From Punctularia strigosozonata HHB-11173 SS5 (Eukaryota; Basidiomycota; Agaricomycetes; Corticiales; Punctulariaceae), in NCBI RefSeq assembly GCF_000264995.1, contig NW_006767451.1:304502-368501 (forward strand): a stretch of 64,000 bases of DNA, written 5' to 3'. The notes below the pieces were generated by a model, which was not told where the DNA came from, did no database searches, and saw only the letters and a list, made by a program, of their open reading frames with translations. Shown piece by piece: positions 35,167-44,715 of the stretch. The translations under genes were made by a program, and so were the position numbers. Position 1 is the stretch's first letter. Each line of letters begins with the position of its first letter.

Positions 35167-36805
35167 CTAGAATGACCAAGTCTCGAAGGGAATGGGCATC
35201 GCTTCTGTCCCGTTTACAATTTCCGGATTAGCCATGCTATCGTTAGACCTCGGATCCAATTCCTCTACATCTAGCCAGCGATAATGATCGAGAATACGAA
35301 GACGCCACCGCCTTCGATCTTCGTCCCATTCCGCCAATTCATTGTCTAAATGGTTCACAAAAACCGGATTGCCTTCCTCGTACCCTTGGGTACGCCTCTG
35401 TTCCATTATCCATGGCGGGAAAGTCTGCATCGCCTTGACAAGGCAGTCGAAGCATCTCCCGGATCTGAGATGCCAGCGCTGCAGGACGCCGTAAATACTT
35501 TCGGGGATATGTTGCAACTGAAACTTGATTTGTTGGCTGAAGACTCGGGAAGGTCGAGGACGGAGTGCTGCAGGAAAGACAAGCACGTCGGTATCGACGT
35601 TTCCTTGCATGAGCAATCCCGTCTGGGACATCAGGCATATCTCAGCCGTCATGCGCGGCTGAAGACGAGCTTCTGGTGGACATGCCGACCAGTCGTGGAA
35701 AGGTATTCCTTGGACGTCCACGCCGACTCGTGGTCTGGGTTTCAAGAAAATTTCCCGATTGACGCGTTGTTGGTGATCCTCACTTCGACGACAATCGTGG
35801 CACTTCGAATTGTTGTTGCGGAAGTCGTCGAAGAGAACGTATACCGTGCGGAGCTCCTCGTCAGAGTAATCTGGGCGAGCAGAGTGGTCACCACCGGACT
35901 GCAGCCGTCTCAGCACTGAGATCAGAGTACGGACGTCTTGTGACCGTCTTTCCTTCGTTGGTTCTCGCTGAGGTTGCTTTGATGATCTTGAAGTCACCTG
36001 AATTTCAGCCCCACTGCAACGATAAGATGAGCATATCGTGCTGGATTGCAAGTGGGGGCAACGCACATGGGTGGCGACGGGTTTACGTGCTCGTGCTCTA
36101 AACCAATTCGTCTCGCTCGAGACTCCACCCGCTGAGCGTCCAACTTCTCGACGTCGTTGAGCAAACACTGAGCGCTGGCGAGAGCGTGTGATAGCGATTC
36201 CTCCATGTCGGCGATAAGCTGCCTTGGCCCCTGTTTCCCCTCTCGCAGCTTCTTCAGCTCCGACGCCAGCCACAAAGCGCGATCATGCTCTCGCATTGGG
36301 ATCTTCCCAGTGGTTCGGGATCCGAGTCCCTTACGACGTCTTTTGGGAAGGGGCTCCTCATCAGGAGCAGGGGGTCGCGCTCGCTTGTCGGGACGTTCGG
36401 GAACAGTGGCCGCATTGTGTGTGGTGGGAGTAGGCGTCTTAGATCTGTTACTTGACGGTCGCGGTTTGGCAGCGAAGTTGCTTGATGGATAATCCAGAGA
36501 TAAAGATGAGCGAGCCTTGGAGGCATCTTCACGACGCGAAGCACCTGGAATTCTCCAAGGACGGATATGAGACCATGCATGAGCAGACTTGAATGTGGCG
36601 CACCGGAAGCGAGACTGTCTGCTCTACCGTTGAGTACGCCAACAGCGTCGTAAAATCCAGCCCATGCTGATGCCCTTCGTCCCATTGCTTGCAAAGACTG
36701 TTTCGTAGACGGTTGACCGTCTCTCTGACGTGTGTGAGGGCGCGGCTCGTTGTTTCTTGCACCGGCGAAGACACGCTCCTTCAGTGTGGCAGATCTCAGT
36801 CGCAT
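35167..36805 (-). CDS. Unrecognised nuclear-looking protein, copy A (MRLRSA family)
   Basis: Start at 36805 (MRLRSATLKERVFAG), the same N-terminus as copy B. The NLS exon reads PDKRARPPAPDEEPLPKRRRKGLGSR at about 36390-36305, in a frame other than the first exon, so an intron lies between. A helical part (WLASELKKLREGKQ.., MEESLSHALASAQCLLNDVEKLDAQRV) is followed by a charged region, then CHDCRRSEDHQQR, GVDVQGIPFHDWSACP, QQIKFQLQHIPESIYGVLQRWHLRSGRCFDCLVKAM and FVNHLDNELAEWDEDRRRWRLRILDHYRWLD to the stop at 35167. Two CxxC pairs suggest a metal site. I do not recognise the family. The last 368 codons (from 36273) are clear; the 5' exons are only partly worked out. Confidence 0.65.
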
Positions 36806-36811
36806 CTCGGG

Positions 36812-36831
36812 CGATATATATATATATATCG
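36812..36831. promoter_or_regulatory. 20-bp perfect TA palindrome between divergent genes
   Basis: An alternating TA run flanked by CG on both sides forms a perfect 20-bp palindrome 7 bp upstream of the partner A start (36805) and 43 bp upstream of the plus-strand kinase-like gene (36874). It could act as a shared TATA region for both directions. Confidence 0.45.
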
Positions 36832-36873
36832 ATTGGAGGGGGCAAAGCAGCAAGTGAACTGATTCAAGCAAAT

Positions 36874-38261
36874 ATGGAGGCGGTCAGATCGTTGAGAGGT
36901 GGGAGCCAGTATTTGCTATCGTTTGCACCAATGTGGCGCGTTCTGTTGATTTCCATACTCCCAATCAACTACGCTCGTCCTCCGCCCGTGAAACCAATGA
37001 CAACTCAAGGACTGCCTATCACAGCGTTCATAGATATTCCCCAACTTCTGGATGTGCTACACGATGCGCTCAAAGGTACTAAGGTTTTCCCAAAACCACC
37101 TCACGTTGGCAGTGGCGTCCACTGATTTTTTTGTAGCACATCAGGATCTTTGGTTTGCAGGTCTTCTGCACGGGAATGTATGCCCCGGTAATATAATGAT
37201 AGTCGATTCCCAAGGAACTAGTATGGGCTGCCTGCTAGGTGCAGATGGCGGGGTGACTACGGACCAACGAGCTCTTCCTGGGCAACACCAAGTGGAAGAA
37301 CACGCAATATGGGACCTCATGAAGTATGCGAGAAAGAATTATGACTTAGAAGTTACGGATGCAGATGCGAAAAAGGTTCTGTCGTTTTGCGACGATGTCT
37401 ATACGGATCGTTTTTGGGCAGACGCCCAGGAGGCATGGGCAGACAAGGTGCGCGAACTTCGACCTCGCACTATGACGTTGCTGACCTGAACCAAGTTCTG
37501 CGTGGACGACTTAATCGCTTCGGTGCGCGCTTTTCCCTTCCAACGTGATGTCGTTGATGACGGGTACGACAGCGCCCCTGGCCCTGGTTTGATGACCGCG
37601 TTGTCGAGGCGGCGCAGCGCGCAGTGAGTGAGTCTAACTTTGCGTTCCGGGTTCGCTCAGACGTTTCCGGTAGGGCACGAAATTGTTCATGAGCGCCGAA
37701 CTCTTATGGACAGATAAAATGCCAACATCACTGAAGACAAACGGGGGCGAACGATATTCCATGTTGGAATATACCATCAAGGACGGGGCCGTTCTCCATG
37801 ACATGGAGGCTTTCTTATTGGTCCTTGTCTACCTTTGCATCACATGCAACGGCTCGGGCGACTGCCGCGGACAATTTTACGAGGACGAGTGGCTGTCGTA
37901 CCTTGCCCACTCGCTGTTCGATTATGACTTATCTGATGATGCCGAACGTCTGCTTCGTCTACGTGGTTTTAATCAGCTTCATCACCAACGGCGCTCATTA
38001 TTCCGATACGACACGATGACGAGCGACATCCTTCCCGTATTTCTTCCCCAGATGATCTGCTTGCAAGAACTTGCGCTCAGATGGTGGCGAGTGCTCAATT
38101 TTTCGTATAAGAGATTCAATCGCTTCACGCCGGGAGTCATACACGATCAACTTATAAAGATATTGGACGAAGAATCGGCACGCGTCAAGATCATGCTCTC
38201 GGAAACAAAGGAATCCAGGAGAATCACACCCTCTCCTACGCCTAGCATTGCAGCCATGTAG
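36874..38261 (+). CDS. Fungal-type kinase (FunK1-like) gene, possibly decayed
   Basis: Exons 36874-37075 and about 37136 onward join to give FIDIPQLLDVLHDALKGAHQDLWFAGLLHGNVCPGNIMI, the N-lobe/catalytic loop of the FunK1 family (expected HRD(I/V)SxGNI). Here the catalytic Asp position is Asn (HGN), and the DLD-like site reads LLGAD. A later frame, 37683-38261, carries GT-LFMSAELL and VLHDMEAFLLVLVYLC, the C-lobe marks of the same family, and ends at 38261. In between, one frame ends at 37489 and I found no clean join to the C-lobe. Either an unseen intron or a damaged gene explains this. If made, it would be a pseudokinase. It lies between the two copies of the duplicated unit, on the other strand. 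Confidence 0.55.
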
Positions 38262-38544
38262 TCAGAGGAACTTCCAGTTCTCGTAACCTCGGGATATAGG
38301 CGACAGATATGCGAGATCTACTCCAGTCGTGGATTGATCTGTTTCTCTATCGTTCCTTTTTGGCTTCGCTGTCCTCCTGGTCTTCCTTGCGCTTCATGAT
38401 TCTGTAATAGTCCCACATCATCGAATTACCCTATATGGACAGCAACCTATTCATATTGCGACATACACATAAACATATAACGTGCATAATAACCTATATT
38501 CAAGCGGCGTTCGGTCCTCAGAACTCATTCATCACCGTCTACTA
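38262..38544. other. Convergent spacer
   Basis: 283 bp between the plus-strand kinase-like gene and the stop of kinase B. No gene. Confidence 0.4.
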
Positions 38545-40771
38545 TCATTCTGTCCTGCGCTTCTTGCTACCTTCACTCCCAACGTCAGCCTTCTTCCGTT
38601 TCAGACCGTGTCCACTCTCGGTGGCTTCGTTCTCTGCACCCGGTTCAGTGCCGCACTCCCGTTGAACACGCAACGACCGTGTATCCGGAGAGACTGTTCC
38701 CGCGGCGGACCCCAGCGACGGGCAAACAGCTCGGGCCTTCCGACGGCGTGACGGTTGAGTAGGCCGCGATTCTACTGGTCGGGAGGTGGAACCCTGCGCC
38801 TCCTTTACCTCGCTCCTCTCGGTATCGTTGGGGTTCGCAGAGTCGGGGTACTCTTCGGCTATGCGCGGCGGCCCGGATCTTTGAATCTTTGCCTGGTATC
38901 TTGAAGCCATGTCGTCAACCAGATCGCTGGTGAAGGGAGTTGGCTGACTCCGATCGGAGGGAAGCACGCATCCATCGAACCACGACCACTTGCGAGCCCA
39001 GAGAAGATCCCAGCGCACTAGTTCGTTCGTTTGTAGCAGACCACCGAGGAGCGCAACACCTATGCAAGGGCTTCAAAGCTCGTCGAGCAGGTCTTACATC
39101 ATTACTCACCCTCGGGGCTCAATTTGGCTTCCTTCATACGCTCAATCTGGGAGCGCCTAGTCGCCATTTGTGTCTTGAACGTATGCTTTCCAGCCTTCAC
39201 GAGATGAGGCATCAATTCAAGAAGGCTGATGGGCGCGCGTGAGCTGAGCAGAGCGACCAGTAGATTTCAGACACCTACACGAAGAACATTATCCCTCCCA
39301 CGCCGTAGGCGTCGCTGCAATCGTTATACAAACCTTTTGTAACTTCCGGCGGCGCCCAATTGGCGGAGCGTGTTACGGCCTGTGTCACGTCAATATTAGC
39401 AGCAGCGTGAGTGCGAGTTCACGACGACTAACCGCTCCACACCCGAGAGTCTGATCCATAGGAGTCGAAAGACCGAAGTCCGAGAGTTTGATGCTGAGAA
39501 CACCATCGTTGCCTTTGCCGAAAACCAGAATGTTCTGTGGTGCGTATGTTAAGTCAGAATAGAGACAGGTAACGGAGTACGTACATCTGCTCTCATGTCG
39601 CCATGCAGAATATCTTGGCTGTGCATATACTAATGGCAAGAAGTAAGTCACAGACGGTGCAAAAAGTGGACAAAGCAACCTGCAGGCCCTCTATCGCTTG
39701 GGCAACTACCGGCCGTGCAAGTAACTCCGCTAGAGATACGAAGTTTGAATGAGCATGGAGAACCTAAACCGGTAGATGGACGCCTCACATAGCTTCCCTT
39801 CCTGTTCAATGTAATCCCGAAGATTCCCGTACCGTGCCAAAGGGGAGACTAGGGCTTCGTCATCGTTTATACATGTGCAAGTGCACTGTAAACGGGCTAC
39901 TGACCTATCATCGTACCCCCAATCCTGTACCAGTCGTCAAGCCGGAGCACATGCGGATGAATGAGCCGTTCCCAGCGGCGGATGCCTTCGGCGATCTTTC
40001 GACGCGTTTCTGAGTTCAGCACCATGGACTTGACTGCAACTGCGCGATCTGTAGCAACGTATTGTGCGATCCTTACTTTCATATCTAGAAGATGACGCAT
40101 GGATGGTCAACGACAGAGCGAAGCTCCAATGATGTCTTGCGCTTCAACTCACCTCCCACCCCGCCGATGACACGATGGAGCGCATAGCGGCCCTCGTGCA
40201 GAGGAGCGTCTTCCACATGTTCCATATCGTGGTATATATACTCTGTAAAGGAGTTAGAGGTATCCGACCGTCGACTTGAGTTATGCGCACCTGTATCGTC
40301 AATGCGTACGAGGGCATCTGGCGGCATGGTGCATTGTTCATCCTCCAGAACCTCCTCTCCGTTGACCTGTAGATGATGAGAATCACGTTACAAGACGTTG
40401 AATGTCCCCGGATGAGCATCGCGTACGTAAATAGAGGATGGCTCCATCCCTCGCGCTATTCGCATCTCTTCTCTGACACCTCGCGGGGTCTGAATCAGAA
40501 CCCTCTGCACTCTTGCAATGGGCTTATCAATCCCTGCGCCACCCGTGAGGTCAGGACACGTCGAAAGCATGTTAGATTCACCTTGTGCATCGGTATCGCA
40601 GACTCGCCACTGACTGATAGGTTTCTGAAAAACCGCATGCCCCTTGGACTTGGGATTTGAGGATTGCAGAAACCCGAACGGATCGAAGGTTTGTCGTAGT
40701 TCATACTTGAGGGAAGCAAGTTGAGCGAAGTTTTTCGACTCCTCCGGATCGCTTTCTGCAACTGGGGCCAT
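38545..40771 (-). CDS. Protein kinase with basic C-terminal tail, copy B of the duplicated unit
   Basis: Start at 40771 (MAPVAESDPEESKNFAQLASLKYELRQTFDPFGFLQSS), the same N-terminal motif as copy A. Landmarks on the minus strand: Gly loop IGGVGG, the Lys in AVAVKSM, ERLIHPHVLRL, a catalytic loop MHSQDILHGDMRADNILVF, DFG in KLSDFGL, and SANWAPPEVTKGLYNDCSDAYGVGG. The loop is unusual: the usual Lys of HRDLKPEN is Arg and the Pro is Ala, but Asp and Asn are kept, so activity is plausible. The tail is shorter than copy A and also ends in a basic cluster (LKRKKADVGSEGSKKRRTE). Exon borders not fully settled. Neighbour upstream is partner B. Confidence 0.78.
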
Positions 40772-41190
40772 CTTGGGCGAGGGTAACGAGACGAAGGTGG
40801 GATATGGGCAAGTGCAGCTTATATATGCCACTGGCTCCATGGTGGCCCTGATGTGGCTTTGTTCTTGTCATCTAAATTGTGAAGTTGTATCGTTATTGTG
40901 AGCACGACTCGCGTTGCAGCCAATAGGGGGATGCTGTCTGGTTGCACCGGCAACATGGTGGTTAGGAACAAAGCACGAAGTGCGACTACCGGCGTACAAC
41001 TACCGGTCCCGGAATAGCTGGTGCCACCATATTGCTTCGTGAAGCAATGGCGCAAGAACACTTTCAATCAGACCAATCATGAAGAACCCGGCAGGTGTAT
41101 AGTCGCGTCTATACAAGTGACATTTGTGGTAAAAAGGAGGACGGAAGATTCGCACAGAAGCAATAGGGGCTGAAATAGTTAAGCTTCGAA
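40772..41190. promoter_or_regulatory. Kinase B promoter side
   Basis: About 420 bp upstream of kinase B with no gene. Frames are short. Confidence 0.35.
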
Positions 41191-41272
41191 AGGTAGGTAA
41201 GTAGGTAGATTGCCGACGAGGTCCCGGTAGCGGAACAGCCCGGCCGGTTGCTGCGCTGCACGTACGCCGTCG
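41191..41272. repeat. Dispersed repeat, copy 2
   Basis: (GGTA/AGTA) run, then GAGGTCCCGGTAGCGGAACA, CCGGTTGC and CACGTACG. Matches the copy at 26023-26096 in the same orientation with substitutions and small indels. Confidence 0.6.
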
Positions 41273-41289
41273 ACAACGTGCCCAGCGGT

Positions 41290-42820
41290 TTAACGGTTTT
41301 CGAAAGGGATCGGCTTTCCTATCGTTCCGTTGACGACTTTGGGATCAGCGAGGCTATCAGTATCCCTCCCCTCCAAGTCCTCCGCGTCGATCCATCGGTG
41401 ATGATCGAGAATCAGATGACGCCACCGTCTGTGATCTTCGTCCCATTCTGCCACCTCATCGGCTAGGTTGTTCATGAAGACCGGATTACCGTTCTCGCAA
41501 CCCCAGTCAGTGCTCTGTTCGATGATCCATGACGGGAACGTCCGCATGGCCCTGACGAGGCAGTCCAAGCATCGCCCGTAATCGATGTGCCAGCGCTCAA
41601 GCGCATTATAAACTCCACCAGGTATGTGGTGGAACTGGAACTTGAATTGCCTGGCCAGTACCCGAGGCCTTCGCGGTTCCAGGCGCGCCGGGACGACAAG
41701 CACGTCAGAACTGACTTCCCTATTCTCCGGAATGCAAAGTCGGTCCATCATGCGCGACTCCTTCAGCGTTCGTCTCAGCGGCCGTGTTCCGGGCATGCAT
41801 GCGTCCCAGTCCTCGAAGTGCCATCCCTGTGCGTCCACGCCCATTCGTGGTCGAGGATGCCTGGACCATTCCGCCTCGAGACGTTGGTGCTGAAGATCGT
41901 TCCGGCGACAATCGTGGCAAGCCGGGGCTTCGTCAGAAAGATCGTTGTATAGGTTGTACAGGTCGCGGACGTCTTCGTTCATCGAATGGGTGAGAATATC
42001 GCTGGTGACCACGTGGTGAATTCGTTCCAGGGTGTCCATGACGGGCTTGAGGTTGCTTAGCGGGTTTTCGTCGCTGGAGGCGTCCGCGTGCGGTCGGGGT
42101 ACGGAACCATCGGATCTACAGGAACGGCGGTGAGTAGACGAAGAACGACCCAAAGGGACAAAGTCGACGCACAAGGCGGGGCTGTCGCAACCAATCTCAG
42201 ATCCATCGCTCACGGCTAATCGTTCTTCTCGCTGAACATTCAGATGCTCGATATCTTCGAGGAAGGTCCTGGCTTTGGCGAGAACACGGGATAAGTCCTC
42301 GTCTGTCTCGGATATAATTCGTCGAGCGCTTTCTATTTCGCCGCACATCTTCTTCAGCCCTATTGCCAGACCGAGAGCGTCAATCCATCGATCCTATGAG
42401 ATGATTCACTAAGCTCATATCTTACCAGACGTCCTACGTCGCTTAACAGGGCGCTCCTCCACCGTTGGTGGTTCCCGAGCGCGTTTACGAGGTCGCATGG
42501 TGCGCGCCGCTCCTGGGGTGTCCAGGTTCGCGGTCGTGTCATCATTTCGGGTTGCCCGAGTTCTCCTGTTAATCACGGGAGGCCGGGATCCTACGAAACG
42601 GACACAGCGATGAAAACTTCGACGATGAGTGCGAGTTCCAAAGTGGCATCCTAGAGAACATACCACGTTGAGGCGCGTTTGTTGTACCCGACCGTGTTCC
42701 ATGAGCGGCGTTGAATGCTTTCTGTGATCGCGGGCGAGGCAAAAGCTGCGTGTCTTGGTGGACGGTGTTATGAATTGCCGTGGAGGCAGCCTCAGCTCGT
42801 GCAGCAGATCTCAGTCGCAT
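41290..42820 (-). CDS. Unrecognised nuclear-looking protein, copy B (MRLRSA family)
   Basis: Start at 42820 (MRLRSAARAEAASTAIHN); the 14 bp before the ATG (CAGATCTCAGTCG) are the same as in copy A. An NLS-type exon reads RPRKRAREPPTVEERPVKRRRTSGK (about 42500-42430), in another frame than exon 1. The last 352 codons from 42348 hold a helical stretch (LGLAIGLKKMCGEIESARRIISETDEDLSRVLAKARTFLEDIEHL), then CHDCRRNDLQHQR, GVDAQGWHFEDWDACM, RQFKFQFHHIPGGVYNALERWHIDYGRCLDCLVRAM and EVAEWDEDHRRWRHLILDHHRWID, ending at 41290. It is collinear with copy A throughout. No family recognised. Its Cys pairs could bind zinc; DNA or kinase binding is only a guess. Confidence 0.68.
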
Positions 42821-42948
42821 ATCACGTAAATACTACTGATGATACCCAGTACTCGTTGAATGGTGGTGAAGCTCAAGCGAAGGGAATGCAGTCCGTCCTC
42901 GTCTGGGTGACCGAGACAGCCACGTGGCAAAATACAATAATTCGACAA
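42821..42948. promoter_or_regulatory. Upstream region of partner B
   Basis: Short AT-richer region between the partner B start and the MITE. No gene. Confidence 0.35.
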
Positions 42949-42950
42949 TA

Positions 42951-43066
42951 GAGCTGATTTGCAGCTGATAAATATTAGCGACGAATTCAATTCGCGGCCT
43001 CTCATTGGTGTGGAGAAGCAAGTTGACCGAGGTTTCCGTAGATAAATATTGGCTGCAAATCAGCTC
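42951..43066. mobile_element. 116-bp MITE with 15-bp perfect terminal inverted repeats
   Basis: The left end GAGCTGATTTGCAGC and the right end GCTGCAAATCAGCTC are perfect reverse complements. Both ends are flanked by TA (42949-42950 and 43067-43068), the target site of Tc1/mariner elements. The inside is AT-rich, non-coding and partly palindromic (ATAAATATT near both ends). Non-autonomous; no transposase nearby. Confidence 0.85.
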
Positions 43067-43390
43067 TAATCATATCGAAGTTTCATCGCATCCTTGCGAA
43101 ATCGAGTCCGGCATTACATTGCTGAGTTTCTGTTACATCGCTCAGTTACATCGCTAAGGTGTGCCCGCACCGGTCGCATTCCATGAGGATCAAGGTTCAG
43201 GTAGCGCGCAGGCACTGGCAAGATTATCCGAAGATTACAGTATAGTACAAATGATAAACAAACACTCAACCGAGTACTATACGTGGTCGTTCGTCCGATC
43301 CAGAGCTCATCAACATCAACATCAAAATCGCATAACAAACGTCTAGATTCGGAGAAGCGCGCTCGCTACGTATTGTTCTCAAGCTCAAGC
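43067..43390. other. Spacer between MITE and small membrane protein gene
   Basis: About 320 bp without a supported gene. Confidence 0.4.
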
Positions 43391-44094
43391 TCAAGCTTGC
43401 TGCGGGTTCTCGTGCGGACGTTGTGACTGGTTCACGGCGGGCGGTGGGCCGGGAGGCGGTGCGTACGGGGAACTCGCGTACGGAGAGCTGGCGTAATCGG
43501 GTGGCGGGGCACCAGCTCCTGACCCGACGTCGTAGGGGGCGTATCCTCCCTTGCCAGATGGTGGAGGACCAGCGGGCTATTATTATACGTATCACCGTAT
43601 CAGCATCAACGCGCCCTGGAATAAAGTGTGATACGAAACGCACCGGTGCAAAGCCACTCTGCGGGTTGTACGCCCCATAATCGCCGCCCACCGGTCCGCC
43701 GCCCCAATGCGTCTGCGGCGGGTACTGCGGCGGACTCGTCGCGTACGCTCCGGCTCCGTTCACTCCGTATCCGCCGTACCCCGAGTTCGGGAAGTTGTTG
43801 GGATTGGTGTTGACGTAGGCCAGATTGGCCTGCTGGATCCTCCTCCTGCGGTAGAACGATAAGCCGCTGAGGAGGACGACGAAGCCGACGAAGACGGCAA
43901 TGGCGATCGCGATGCGCGCGCCGGTGGAGAGGCGGCAGCGCTCGTTGCCGAACTGGTCGATGAAGCAGTTGGCGGCGTGCGCGGGAGTCGAGAGTGCGAG
44001 GGCGATGAAGGTCGCTGATAAAGCGTATGCTGCGAACGTTGCGAGGTATATGGTCAGTGAAGAAGTCGAAAAGGAGGATGGGCTTACTCGTCAT
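43391..44094 (-). CDS. Small single-pass membrane protein with PY-motif tail (RCR-like)
   Basis: Exons 44094-44088, 44029-43644 and 43576-43391 join to 192 residues. The 7-nt first exon gives only ATGACGA; the mature start reads MTTYALSATFIALALSTPAHA, a signal peptide. A short Cys-containing outside part (NCFIDQFGNERCRLS) leads to one membrane helix (ARIAIAIAVFVGFVVLLSGLSFY), then RRRRIQQANLAY and a tail rich in Pro, Gly and Tyr with PPxY-type pieces (SPPQYPPQ, PPPDYASS). This layout resembles fungal RCR proteins, whose PY motifs recruit the Rsp5 ubiquitin ligase; the family link is not certain. No neighbours of related function. Confidence 0.72.
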
Positions 44095-44715
44095 ATCAGT
44101 GTCAATTATGAGGTGTTAGGGAATGGTTCGGTCGTTTCGATCGTGACGAGAATAGCAAGGAAGCTTGGATATCGTTAGCGGTGGTGGTGGTGAGAGACAA
44201 AAGGTGCAAACCCTGCGCAGCAGGTCGAGGATGGTTTGTCTCAAGGGACTGCAAAGCTATAAAGCCAAGGCCTCAGGGCCAGCCCCACAAGCGTGACGGC
44301 ACGGTCGCGCCCTGACTAAGTGCATCACGTGCTTGAGCGCACCGCAATTTATTATCATTCCGTTGTCTCCCGCTGTGCCCCGCTGTGCCGCTGCGGGCCT
44401 ACGGTCAGTTGGGTGAGTTCTTTACCTGAACCCTGAATATTGCAAAGCATCCAATACGAGAATGGCAGTGTGTTGCAATGGCGAACGTGTTATCAACATG
44501 TATGAATTCACATCGGGCAGCAATAAATAGAGAGTGCCAAGGTTTTGCAAACGGAGCATCGCGCTCGGCGACGACGACGACGGCGCTCGCCTCCCCTTTT
44601 CCTGACTCATCATGCAGTTTACTCTCTTGACAGTGACTTGAACTTCTTGCTTGGCTCGAGCTTTGACTCCGCCGTCGCGCGCCAGCGCTGACAATATAAT
44701 ACAAAAAACTAACAA
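44095..44715. promoter_or_regulatory. Divergent promoter of RCR-like gene and ARH1
   Basis: 621 bp between two divergent starts. It holds a CACGTG E-box at 44326-44331 and a TGACTAA site about 15 bp before it. Regulatory meaning is not shown. Confidence 0.4.
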
